Source of the DNA: JBPRGG01 sp051418075
Lineage (GTDB): Bacteria > Bacteroidota > Bacteroidia > Cytophagales > Cyclobacteriaceae
Direction: 5' to 3'
Length of the DNA stretch: 64,000 nt
NCBI GenBank assembly: GCA_051418075.1
Contig: JBPRGG010000172.1
Span: forward strand, 62,001 to 126,000
Part shown: in pieces, positions 1 to 9,400 of the stretch
Layout of the letters: each line of letters opens with the position of its first letter
How positions within the stretch are numbered: the stretch's first letter is position 1
Program-made: the position numbers and the translations under genes
Notes under the pieces: model-generated
Told to the model about the DNA's origin: nothing
The model's database searches: none
What the model saw: the letters and a program-made list of their open reading frames with translations, nothing else

Positions 1-1
1 G

Positions 2-340
2 GCCAGGAGAAAACACAACGACATTTTTAATCAAGGAAAATATATCCCTTTGCGCTTTGGGGGCAAACATAATTGGCATGCGGTAGGCTATATCAGACAA
101 TACCGTGATCAATGGATGATGGTGATCATACCCCGCCATTTAGTATTACTTATAAATCCCGGAGATTTTCCTTTGGCAGAGGTGTGGGAAGATACTTATG
201 CTATTCTACCTGCCCAGGGGCCAAATCATTGGGAAAATATTTTTACCGGAGAAAAAACAAAAAATGGTGATAAATTTGAAATTGGAGAGGTTTTATCCAG
301 ATTTCCAATAGCGCTTTTATACGGCCAAACTACTTTATAA
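2..340 (+). CDS. treY: Malto-oligosyltrehalose synthase, C-terminal end (partial)
   Basis: This is the last ~112 codons of a gene whose 5' part lies outside the window; the frame is open to the left edge. TreY (GH13) converts the reducing-end alpha-1,4 linkage of a maltodextrin to alpha-1,1, giving maltooligosyl-trehalose, from which TreZ releases trehalose. The visible tail has the family's closing pattern: a 'G-K-Y-I-P-L' strand, then 'HNWHAVGYIRQY', a tryptophan-rich 'W-E-D-T' stretch, 'NIFTGE' and a final 'RFPIALL'. A TTG at 50 is an internal leucine codon rather than a start. malQ follows 51 bp downstream on the same strand, which fits one alpha-glucan/trehalose operon. The catalytic residues are outside the window, so the call rests on the tail and context. 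Confidence 0.75.
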   Translation, partial: ARRKHNDIFNQGKYIPLRFGGKHNWHAVGYIRQYRDQWMMVIIPRHLVLLINPGDFPLAEVWEDTYAILPAQGPNHWENIFTGEKTKNGDKFEIGEVLSRFPIALLYGQTTL

Positions 341-391
341 CCACCAGAAATTCAACATTATAATAGCAGCTAATCAAATACTAAAGCATAT

Positions 392-1894
392 ATGAAAAAA
401 CGTTCCAGTGGCATTTTGTTGCACATTTCTTCGTTACCATCTGCTTATGGTATAGGTGATTTAGGACCAACTGCCTATCAGTTCGCTGATTTTTTAGAGG
501 AAGCAGGTCAGCATTACTGGCAGATCCTGCCTTTGAATCCCGTTAATGAACAAAATGGCTTCAGTCCATACAGCAGCCTTTCTGCATTTGCCGGAAATAC
601 ATTATTTATTAGTCCGGATATCTTATGCCATGAAGGATATGTGGATGAAAGTGACCTTCAGTACAAGTATTATTTTCGTGATTCATCGGTAGATTATTCT
701 CTGGCAGTTTCCTATAAAGCATATATTCTGGATAAAGCATATGAAGGATTCAAGCGCAATCCGGGAGATGATAAATTGAATGATTATCATAATTTTTGCA
801 ATTATCATAATTTTTGGATTGATGATTATGCTTTGTTTGTGGCTCTCACCGAAAAATTCAAGACCATCAACTGGAATCAATGGCCGGCAGCATACCGGGA
901 TCGCCAACCTGAAGCTCTTGAAAGTGCCCGGAGAAGCTTGAAAGACAGCATTGACAAGGAGAAATTTCTGCAGTTTGTTTTTTTTCATCAATGGTATCGC
1001 TTAAAGCATTATTGTGATCTGAAAAAGATCCATTTTATTGGTGATCTTCCTATTTATGTAAGCTATGATTCATCTGATGTGTGGGCTTTCCCCCATATCT
1101 TTAAGCTGGATGAAAAGAAAAATCCTATCACAGTTTCTGGTGTACCTCCGGATTATTTTAGTGAAACCGGTCAGCTTTGGGGTACGCCAATCTTTAATTG
1201 GGACTTGTTAAAAAATCAAAATTATGAATGGTGGATGACCAGGATGGGGCACAACCTGAGCCTGTTTGACATGGTTCGGCTGGATCATTTCAGGGCATTT
1301 TCTGCTTATTGGGAAGTGCCGGCAGATCATGAAACTGCAATAAATGGTCATTGGGTAAAAGGCCCCGGTGCAGACTTTTTTGATCACCTGAAGCGAAGGT
1401 TTCCTGACCTACCCCTGATTGCTGAAGATCTGGGTACTATTGATGACGATGTAAAAGACCTGATAGCCCGGTTCGATTTGCCGGGAATGAAGGTGTTGCT
1501 GTTCGCATTTGGGCCGGAAATGGCTCAAAATCCTTATATTTTGCATAATCATGAACAAAATGCCGTAATCTACACCGGAACCCATGATAATAATACCATT
1601 CGGGGATGGTTTGAAAATGAAGCCAGTCCTGAAGAAAAGCATTCTGTAGCAATTTATTTGCAAAAGCAGGTGGACGAAAACAATATAAATGATGTATTAT
1701 TGTCAATGGCATTGATGTCGGTGGGTAATTTAGTGATCTTTCCTTTGCAGGATGCCATGGGATTGGGACAGGAAAGCCGGATGAATATTCCATCCATAGG
1801 AAAAGGCAACTGGACCTGGCGCTTTATTCCTGACCAGTTAACCCGTGAGTTATCTACCAAATTATTTAACCTGATGAAGATCTACAACCGCTGA
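392..1894 (+). CDS. malQ: 4-alpha-glucanotransferase (amylomaltase, GH77)
   Basis: The 500-aa cytoplasmic enzyme moves alpha-1,4-glucan segments between maltodextrins and releases glucose. Its length is typical for a compact amylomaltase. The N-terminus has the GH77 signature 'SGILLHISSLPSAYGIGDLG'. The (beta/alpha)8 catalytic triad is visible: nucleophile Asp298 in 'MVRLDHFRAF', acid/base Glu345 in 'IAEDLG' and stabiliser Asp399 in 'TGTHDNNT'. Substrate-loop residues 'NGFSPYSS' and 'GVPPDYFSETGQLWG' are also present. It lies between treY and a NYN-domain gene with gaps of 51 and 38 bp, so co-transcription is likely. It would use maltodextrins from glycogen or from the starch locus at the other end of the window. 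Nothing looks damaged. Confidence 0.95.
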   Translation: MKKRSSGILLHISSLPSAYGIGDLGPTAYQFADFLEEAGQHYWQILPLNPVNEQNGFSPYSSLSAFAGNTLFISPDILCHEGYVDESDLQYKYYFRDSSVDYSLAVSYKAYILDKAYEGFKRNPGDDKLNDYHNFCNYHNFWIDDYALFVALTEKFKTINWNQWPAAYRDRQPEALESARRSLKDSIDKEKFLQFVFFHQWYRLKHYCDLKKIHFIGDLPIYVSYDSSDVWAFPHIFKLDEKKNPITVSGVPPDYFSETGQLWGTPIFNWDLLKNQNYEWWMTRMGHNLSLFDMVRLDHFRAFSAYWEVPADHETAINGHWVKGPGADFFDHLKRRFPDLPLIAEDLGTIDDDVKDLIARFDLPGMKVLLFAFGPEMAQNPYILHNHEQNAVIYTGTHDNNTIRGWFENEASPEEKHSVAIYLQKQVDENNINDVLLSMALMSVGNLVIFPLQDAMGLGQESRMNIPSIGKGNWTWRFIPDQLTRELSTKLFNLMKIYNR

Positions 1895-1932
1895 AAAATC
1901 AGCAACCTGATAAAATATAAATACCATGAGGC

Positions 1933-2679
1933 ATGAAGGATAGAATTGATCTTAAGTTAGCAGTATTGATAGACGCGGATAATATTCCCTATTATCATAT
2001 AAAAGAAATGTTGGATGAAATTGCTAAGTTGGGAAGTCCTACCATTAAGCGTATTTATGGTGACTGGACCAAACCACATATTACTAATTGGAAGCCTGCA
2101 TTATTGGAGCAGGCAATTACTCCGATTCAGCAATACAGTTATACCTCTGGTAAAAATGCCACCGATTCAGCCATGATCATTGATGCTATGGATATCCTGC
2201 ACAGCGAAAAAGTGGATGGGTTTTGCCTGGTCTCCAGTGATAGTGATTTTACCAGGTTAGCCACCAGGTTACGTGAATCCGGCATGCTGGTGATCGGTAT
2301 AGGCGAAAAAAAGACTCCTCAACCTTTTATTGTAGCTTGTGATAAGTTTATTTATCTGGAAATCCTGGGAGAAAAACAGCGAAAACCTGCCAATAAGAAA
2401 ACCAATAACGGCCAGGAAGATCAGGCTGATCCCATTGACAGGAAATTTATCAAAATGTTGAAATCTACCATAGAAGACCTGGCTGATGATAATGGATGGG
2501 CATTTTTAGCTGAGGTAGGGTCTCTTTTAATTAAAAAAAGGCCGGATTTTGACCCCCGGAATTATGGATTCAATAAACTCACTCCTTTAATTAAATCCCT
2601 GGATAAAAGCTTTCAGATTGATGAAAGACAGGTTGAGCATACTGATATTAAGCACATCTATGTTAAGGTAAGGAAATGA
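1933..2679 (+). CDS. NYN-domain (PIN-like) protein with C-terminal OST-HTH/LOTUS domain
   Basis: The 248-aa protein has an N-terminal NYN domain (about residues 8-140). The acidic residues expected of a PIN-like metal-dependent nuclease fold are visible: Asp14 and Asp16 in 'LIDADN', Asp78 in 'NATDSAMIID', and Asp103/Asp105 in 'VSSDSDF'. After a Lys/Gln-rich linker, residues 165-245 match an OST-HTH/LOTUS winged helix ('KMLKSTIEDL...GWAFLAEVGSLLIKKRPDFDPRNYGF'), a module associated with RNA binding. Proteins of this build are widespread in bacteria and are presumed RNA-processing factors, but their substrates are mostly unknown. It starts 38 bp after malQ and probably shares its transcript, which is an odd partner for sugar enzymes. 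The domain calls are firm; nuclease activity is inferred. Confidence 0.85.
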   Translation: MKDRIDLKLAVLIDADNIPYYHIKEMLDEIAKLGSPTIKRIYGDWTKPHITNWKPALLEQAITPIQQYSYTSGKNATDSAMIIDAMDILHSEKVDGFCLVSSDSDFTRLATRLRESGMLVIGIGEKKTPQPFIVACDKFIYLEILGEKQRKPANKKTNNGQEDQADPIDRKFIKMLKSTIEDLADDNGWAFLAEVGSLLIKKRPDFDPRNYGFNKLTPLIKSLDKSFQIDERQVEHTDIKHIYVKVRK

Positions 2680-2933
2680 CAGGCTCTCTTAAAGGTCCTG
2701 GAACACAGTAGCAATTCAGAATATAAAATTTCTTCCGGCAAAATACATTTAATAAAATAATCAGGAGCAAACAATAAGTCATCCTGCTCTACTATAATAG
2801 TGGCCGGAGTTTTGGTCGCTTGGAAGAATTCAAGGCAGCAGCTCTGAAATTGACTGGAGGTGAAGAGAATACCTTTTACTGTTAAATGATCCAAATGAAG
2901 TTTTGCCTTTGGGGTGATCATAATATCTTGCAT
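2658..2933 (-). CDS. Small hypothetical protein, 91 aa (uncertain)
   Basis: The open frame runs against the preceding gene and overlaps its 3' end by 22 bp. It begins at an ATG with a second possible start at residue 5. The product is cysteine-containing and mildly hydrophobic, with no signal peptide or motif that I recognise. It is listed because it occupies most of an otherwise empty ~500-bp gap and its codons resemble those of the neighbours. It could equally be a chance frame. Confidence 0.3.
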   Translation of the reverse strand: MQDIMITPKAKLHLDHLTVKGILFTSSQFQSCCLEFFQATKTPATIIVEQDDLLFAPDYFIKCILPEEILYSELLLCSRTFKRACHFLTLT

Positions 2934-3191
2934 TTCCTATACCTAAGATATCTTCATAAAACAAAATAAAATGTAATTAGTTCTTTGTCTGTTCTCCAGC
3001 AAATGAATTGAATAGGTTTGACTCTGATAGCGAATTTTATAGCAGAATATGAATTATGAAAAGGCTTTCTTGTTAAATTTACAACAATTTAGCTGTATTT
3101 TAAAAATATAATATTGGAGGCTTTGTAATCCTCAAGATTTTGAGATTTTAATTTTTTAATCAACCAATAGCTAAAAAACTCAAAAATAATA
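2934..3191. other. Intergenic region upstream of GH97 gene
   Basis: About 260 AT-rich bases without a coding frame. At 3131-3144 a small stem (CTCAA/TTGAG arms) is followed by a T-rich run, which could be a weak terminator or leader hairpin. I see no confident promoter. Confidence 0.3.
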
Positions 3192-5159
3192 ATGAAGATA
3201 TTTAAAGCAGTGATTTTTTTTATGCTTTGCCTGGTAAATGTAAAAAAAGTAGCTCAACCAATTGAATTAACTTCACCAAATAAGCAAATCACAGTTACAG
3301 TAAAGCTGGGAGATCAGATAACTTACTCCATTTCAAAAAACAACAGGCAAGTGATCAGTGAATCTCCCATTTCCTTAAAAATAACCAATGGAAAGACCAT
3401 TGGAGCAAATGCCAGATTAAGAAAATCTACCTATCGATATGTTGATCAAAAAATAACTCCGTTGTATGGTATAGAAAAAGTATATCGTGATCATTACAAT
3501 CAGGTTATTTTAGACCTTTACGGTGATTACCAGTTGACTTTTCGAATATTTGACCATGGTGTTGCCTATAGATTTTCTACCAGCGAAAAGGGTAAAATCA
3601 AGGTGTTTTGGGAGGAATTCAACCTTAGTTTTCCTTCTGATCCTTTGTTTTTGGGCATCACAGGCAAAAACTTTCATAATTACGAAGATACCTATGATCG
3701 TATGCCCTTATCAGCCTTATCAGCTACTAAATTGATCAGTTTGCCTATGCTGGCACAATTAGAAGATGGAACAAACATAATTATCTCGGAGGCAGATTTG
3801 TCAGATTATCCCGGACTTTACCTGCAAAAAAACCTGGTTAGGGGAGGACTTCAATCAATGTTTGCACATTATCCTACCAGAGAAAAAATAGGCGGAAAAC
3901 GCCATTTTAATCTGAAGGTTCTAAACAGAGCTAATTACATTGCCGAAACAAATGGAACCAGGGATTTTCCCTGGAGAGTCATAGGTATAGCAGATTCAGA
4001 CCACGAACTGTTAGATAATCATTTAACCTATCTGCTGGCCCAGCCATGTAAAATTAAGGATACCAGCTGGATCAAACCCGGAAAAGTGGCCTGGGATTGG
4101 TATAATAACCTAAATCTGACCGGGGTTGATTTTAAGGCAGGGTTTAACACGGAAACCTATAAATACTTCATTGATTTTGCAGCTCAAAATAATATTCAAT
4201 ATGTCAATTTAGACGAAGGATGGTCCAACCCGTTTGATTTATTTGATCTGACTAATGATCTGGATATGATGGAGTTAGTAGATTATGCTAAACAGAAAGG
4301 GGTAGGTTTGTTTCTATGGGTTGTATGGCATGTGCTTGACCGCCAACTGGAGCCTGCCCTGGAACAGTTTGAGGAATGGGGCATTTCAGGCCTTAAAATC
4401 GATTTTATTGAACGTGATGATCAAAAAGCAGTGCAATTTCTGGAAAGAGCATGTCGTGAGGCTGCAAAACGAAAAATATTGATTAATTATCACGGAACCT
4501 TTAAGCCAACAGGACTATACAGAACTTATCCGAATCTGCTAAACCGGGAAGCAGTGCTGGGACTGGAATACAATAAGTTTTCGGAAGCACTAAATCCTGA
4601 TCATGAGGTAACCATTCCATTCATTCGTATGTTTGCCGGACCACTAGATTTTACACCCGGGGCCATGAATAATTCTACCAATGAGAATTTTAAGGTAAAC
4701 TTTACCAATGCGATGAGCAAAGGCACCCGGGCACATCAGTTGGGCATGTATATCGTATATTTTGGCCCCCTGCAAATGCTGGCTGACTCCCCCACCGCCT
4801 ATGAAAAAGAGCCGGAGATCATGAAATTTTTAGCTGATGTCCCTACTGTTTGGGATCAAACCGTGCCTTTACTAGGAAAAGTGGGAAAATATGTGGTGGT
4901 AGCTCGTAGAAAAGGAGAAGACTGGTTCATTGGTGGTATGACCGGATGGGCCCCAAAAGAAATAACCCTCAGTTTTGAATTTTTGGAGAAGGAAAAAATT
5001 TACCAGGCACATATTTTACGGGATGGAGACAACGCGGATAAAAATCCGGAAGATTATATCAAAGAAATTATTCAAGTAGATTATACAAGTACGCTTGATC
5101 TGGAAATGATGTCGGGAGGTGGATTTGCCCTACATTTAATCCCAGAAACTGCCTTATGA
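3192..5159 (+). CDS. Secreted glycoside hydrolase family 97 (alpha-glucosidase/alpha-galactosidase type)
   Basis: The 655-aa protein has an N-terminal hydrophobic export signal (residues 1-21). A GH97 N-terminal beta-sandwich follows to about residue 280, then the (beta/alpha)8 catalytic domain ('VAWDWYNNLNLTG', 'YVNLDEGWS', 'LFLWVVWHVLDRQ') and a C-terminal sheet domain. The motif 'GISGLKIDFIERDDQ' places Asp404 where retaining GH97 enzymes carry their nucleophile; inverting SusB-type enzymes use glutamates elsewhere. 'REAVLGLEYNKFS' and 'MFAGPLDFTPGAMN' are also characteristic. The retaining-type Asp hints at alpha-galactosidase-like chemistry, but substrate cannot be fixed by eye. It probably acts in the periplasm. 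It sits apart from the Sus-like locus but near treY-malQ and a sugar-nucleotide gene pair. Confidence 0.88.
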   Translation: MKIFKAVIFFMLCLVNVKKVAQPIELTSPNKQITVTVKLGDQITYSISKNNRQVISESPISLKITNGKTIGANARLRKSTYRYVDQKITPLYGIEKVYRDHYNQVILDLYGDYQLTFRIFDHGVAYRFSTSEKGKIKVFWEEFNLSFPSDPLFLGITGKNFHNYEDTYDRMPLSALSATKLISLPMLAQLEDGTNIIISEADLSDYPGLYLQKNLVRGGLQSMFAHYPTREKIGGKRHFNLKVLNRANYIAETNGTRDFPWRVIGIADSDHELLDNHLTYLLAQPCKIKDTSWIKPGKVAWDWYNNLNLTGVDFKAGFNTETYKYFIDFAAQNNIQYVNLDEGWSNPFDLFDLTNDLDMMELVDYAKQKGVGLFLWVVWHVLDRQLEPALEQFEEWGISGLKIDFIERDDQKAVQFLERACREAAKRKILINYHGTFKPTGLYRTYPNLLNREAVLGLEYNKFSEALNPDHEVTIPFIRMFAGPLDFTPGAMNNSTNENFKVNFTNAMSKGTRAHQLGMYIVYFGPLQMLADSPTAYEKEPEIMKFLADVPTVWDQTVPLLGKVGKYVVVARRKGEDWFIGGMTGWAPKEITLSFEFLEKEKIYQAHILRDGDNADKNPEDYIKEIIQVDYTSTLDLEMMSGGGFALHLIPETAL

Positions 5160-5475
5160 TATAATATCCTGGGTTTCATTTCATAATTTCGGGACAGCCT
5201 CAAGATTCTGGTTTTGCAGGCTCATCTAAACAAATACAGCTATCAATGTAAAATCTCAAAATATCATTTTCGGAATGTTCTTTGAATAATAGTGAGGAAA
5301 AAACATTACTTCAGCTCAGCCCAATTGGTTTTAAGCAGATAATTATCGAATTCATATGCCTAAAATTTCCTTAAGAGCGATTTTTCACTATTTTTAACCC
5401 ACAATCATAATCTCTTTTAGATAAGGGGTGTGGGATAGTTATATCTTAAAGAAACCAAAATATTAGCCGCAAACC
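5160..5475. other. Intergenic gap
   Basis: 316 AT-rich bases between the GH97 and GalU-like genes. I see no coding frame, RNA gene or clear hairpin. It presumably holds the promoter for the two-gene unit that follows, but no good TTG/TAnnTTTG pair stands out. Confidence 0.4.
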
Positions 5476-6423
5476 ATGAAAATTAAAAAAGCTGTAATTA
5501 CTGCTGCCGGAAGAGGTGAAAGGCTGTATCCGGTAGGGGATACGGTGCAGAAAGCCATGCTACCCATTGTAGATTCTGATGGCATTTACAAACCAATCAT
5601 TCAAATCATTGCTGAGGAAGCTTTTGATAGCGGGGTGGAAGATATTTGTGTGATTTGCGCTCCGGGAGATGAAAAAAGGTATATCAATTCTTTCATTGCT
5701 TTAAGAGACAATCTTTTTAAAGTGTATAAAGGGGTGGAATGGGCCCAGGAACATGCCGGAAAAATTGAGCATTTGTTGCAACATCTACAATTCCAGGTCC
5801 AGGAAAAGCCATTGGGATATGGACATGCTGTTTATCTGGCCCGGGAGTTTACTCAGGATGAACCATTTTTACTGATGCTGGGAGATCATCTTTACGTTTC
5901 GGATATCCAGGATAAAAGATGCGCAGCTCAGATCATCCAATTGGCTGCTCAGGAGGAATGTTCTGTATCAGCAGTGAATCCTACTATCGAACATCAGATC
6001 AGAAAATACGGTACACTTACCGGAAAAAGTGTGTTGAACCTGCCAGGCATTTATCAAATAGAAAAAATCATGGAAAAGCCATCCATTAGCCAGGCTGAAC
6101 AGCAATTACAAACACCAGGGCTTCGGGCGGGTTATTATCTCTGCTTTTTTGGCATGCATGTTTTAACCAATCAGGTTTTCAATTTACTGCAACAATATCA
6201 CTCAGAAAATGAATCTTATATGTTGACCCCGGCCCTGCAGGAATTATCCGGCAAAGATAAATACCTGGCCCTGGAAGTAAAGGGAAAACGCTATGATATC
6301 GGGAAAAAGTTTGGACATCTGCAGGCTCAGATTGCTTTAAGCATGGCTGGAGCAGACCGTAACCGGATACTGACCACGCTGGTAGATGTCATGGCTGAGT
6401 CAAGCCAATTGCATGAAGATTAA
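5476..6423 (+). CDS. GalU-like nucleotidyltransferase (UTP-glucose-1-phosphate uridylyltransferase family)
   Basis: The 315-aa protein would transfer a nucleotidyl group, most likely UMP, to a sugar-1-phosphate to make an NDP-sugar. The N-terminal Rossmann-like signature is clear: 'AVITAAGRGERLYP...KAMLPIVD', containing the glycine-rich NTP loop and the catalytic lysine, followed by 'GVEDICVICAPGDE'. Further GalU-type motifs are 'EKPLGYGHAVYLAREF', 'LLMLGDHLY' and 'KRYDIGKKFGHLQAQIALSM' near the C-terminus. The length fits GalU (~290-310 aa). The stop is 31 bp before the large kinase/pyrophosphorylase fusion, so the two are almost certainly co-transcribed. A second enzyme of related activity directly downstream suggests the pair serves one pathway rather than general UDP-glucose supply. 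The exact sugar is unknown. Confidence 0.8.
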   Translation: MKIKKAVITAAGRGERLYPVGDTVQKAMLPIVDSDGIYKPIIQIIAEEAFDSGVEDICVICAPGDEKRYINSFIALRDNLFKVYKGVEWAQEHAGKIEHLLQHLQFQVQEKPLGYGHAVYLAREFTQDEPFLLMLGDHLYVSDIQDKRCAAQIIQLAAQEECSVSAVNPTIEHQIRKYGTLTGKSVLNLPGIYQIEKIMEKPSISQAEQQLQTPGLRAGYYLCFFGMHVLTNQVFNLLQQYHSENESYMLTPALQELSGKDKYLALEVKGKRYDIGKKFGHLQAQIALSMAGADRNRILTTLVDVMAESSQLHED

Positions 6424-6454
6424 TCTCGCATAATTAAATTAGTAGTAGCAAAGC

Positions 6455-9400
6455 ATGAATATTTTACTTGAAGCTATCACCAGCTCTGATCCTGAAATTA
6501 GAAATACCTCATTTTTTGAATTAGCTTCCCGCAGAAGTTATAAGGAACTATTAGCCGATATAGAAGGGTTGGACCAGTTCCGTCAACAGACTCCAAATTT
6601 ATATGACAAAGTAAGGGCCAGTCTGTTTATATATGCAGCCTATCGGTTTTTTCTGGTTCAATCTGATAAAATACCTTCAGAAGGTACAATCCCATTCAAG
6701 GGCTTTGAAAATTTGCTGGAAAGAAGGTTTGAGAAGGCCATAGAAGCATTTAAAGGAGCAAATCCTATCCAGCAGGATAATGGCACCATTTTTTCTGCAC
6801 TGGCCGAAAGTTACCATCACCTCACTTTTCAGTATTTGATAGATCAGGTGAAAAAAAGCGTTCGATCCAGCCGAGGCAATCAATGGATGTTCAGGGTTGG
6901 CCATCAGGATGAACATGCCATTAGAATTCATCCCACTTTAATGAATAAACAGCCTGATTCGCTGTTTTATCCCTTACTGGAAGAAAAAACTTCGGTAAGA
7001 ATGGACCTGAGTCACAGTGGTTGGTCCGACATTTTCTTTCTGGGAATGGATTATCCGGAAGGAGCCCGGGTTGTGAATGTTTCTATTAATTTGGGTGTTT
7101 ATGGCCGGGATAAAGAAATCGTTCCGCCCATTGCCACTTATTTCCGGGTTATCCCGGAACCGGTCATTCGTCTTACCAGTATCGACCTGGATACTACCAA
7201 AGACATCACAGATCTTTCAGATTTATTTAATTTTGGCAATGATTACCTGAGCTTGCTAAAAGCCGGTGTGATCGCATCAGGCTTGATCCCGCCCTCGTTT
7301 GAAGGCACTAACCAGTCCTTGCAGAAAATCTTATCCCGCATCGCAGCTCCGGGTATGGGTTTTGAATTGGTAACAAAAGTGAATGATATTCCAAAAGGTT
7401 CCAGGTTTGCTGTTTCAACCAACCTGTTGGGTTCCATGATCACTTTGATGATGCGGGCATCTTGTCAAACCGAACGACTGGAAGGAGGTTTGATGGAAAA
7501 TGAGCGGCGTCTGGTAGCTTCCAGGGCCATTTTGGGAGAATGGCTGGGTGGCTCAGGAGGAGGTTGGCAGGACTCTGGCGGAGTATGGCCAGGCATTAAA
7601 ATTATTAAAGGAGCGCTGGCCGGAGAGAATGACCCGGAGTATGGTGTCAGCCGGGGATGCCTGTTGCCCAACCACCAGGTATTGGCTCAGGAAGAACTAG
7701 CCCCTGATATTTACCAGCAATTAACCAAATCCCTGGTGCTTTTTCATGGTGGAATGGCCCAGAACGTAGGCCCCATCCTTGAAATGGTGACAGAAAAGTA
7801 CCTGCTGAGGTCAGGCCGGGAATGGGAAGCCCGTTTGGCTGCCAGGGAGATCTTTGACAATATCATTCAATCCCTTAAAGATGGAGATATCAGGAAGTTG
7901 GCAGCCAATACATCCCGGAATTGGGAATACCCAATCAAGACCATTATTCCCTGGGTATCCAACTATTTCACGGAAAGTATTATTGAGCAGGCTAAGAAAG
8001 AAATGGGCGCAGATTATTATGGTTTTTTGATGCTGGGGGGGATGTCTGGTGGAGGAATGGGCCTGTTTGTCAATCCTGACAAGTACAATGAAGCCAAAGA
8101 TAAAATGCTGAAAATCCTGACCCAAACCAAACAAAGTCTGGCAGATTCGCTTCCTTTTGCCATTGATCCGGTGGTTTATAATTTTAGTATCAATGACCGT
8201 GGCACCGAAGCATTCCTGCATCAGGGAAATAATGCCTTGTTGCCCTCCAGATATTATGCTTTACAACTACCTGACCTGGTAAAAAAAGATCCGGAGTATA
8301 TATCCTACATTCGTAAAGCTGAAATTGATTATTTTACCCAATTGTCAGATAAAAACAACCAGGCTTATCCTCTGCTGAGGACTGTGGTGAGTAACCTGTT
8401 CAGGGTTTCAGACCCTTCCACTCATAAGGATTGGCAAAAGGAAAACCAAAAGGCAGAAAGTATTAAGAAGGAAAATGGATTTGATCAGATCCAGCATGAA
8501 AATATCCGGGAAGATCTTCTAAGTGGACGCATTGGCTTATCTCGCAACCGTTTGCCGGCTGAAACATTTATCGAGGATGTACAAGATCAGGATGTGACGA
8601 TACTCAATGACATTGGCAATCTTGAGCAATTGGGACAGAAAGCCTTAAAGGAAGGTAAGGTTGGGGTATACAGCCTGGCTGCCGGAGTAGGAAGTCGCTG
8701 GACCAGGGGAGCAGGAGTAATTAAAGCTATCAATCCATTTGTGGAAATAGAAGGAAAGCACCGTGATTTCCTGGAAATTCATTTAGCAAAAACAAAAAAA
8801 ACCGCAGCTCAATTTCAGACTAAGCTGCCTCATATTGTAGCCACCAGCTATCTGACCCATGCACCAATTCAAAATCACCTGGAGGCTCATCAATTTCATG
8901 GGTATGATGGCCCCGTATATTTCTCTCCGGGGCGTTCTTTGGGACAAAGGTTTATACCCATGGTCAGAGATCTGATGTTTTTATGGGAAGAAATGCCCCA
9001 GGAAACATTGGACGAGCAGAAACAGAAAGTGCGTGATTCAGTAAGGAAAGCCTTGCTGGATTGGGCTCGATCTAAAGGTGAAGCAGCGGACTATTCTGAT
9101 AATATTGCCCTGCAAAGATTCAGTCCCCTGGGTCACTGGTACGAAGTATCAAATCTTTTCCGTAATGGCACCCTGGCCCGGGTATTGGAACAGCATCCTG
9201 ATCTGCAAACATTGATGTTGCACAACATTGACACACTAGGCGCAGATCTGTCTGCCAGTGCTCTGGGATATCATCTGGATGCCGGTAATGTTTTGACCTT
9301 TGAAGTAGTACCACGTCGGATAGAAGACCGGGGGGGAGGGTTGGCCCGGGTAAATGGCAAGGTCAGGTTACTGGAAGGATTAGCCCAGCCCAGGGAAGAA

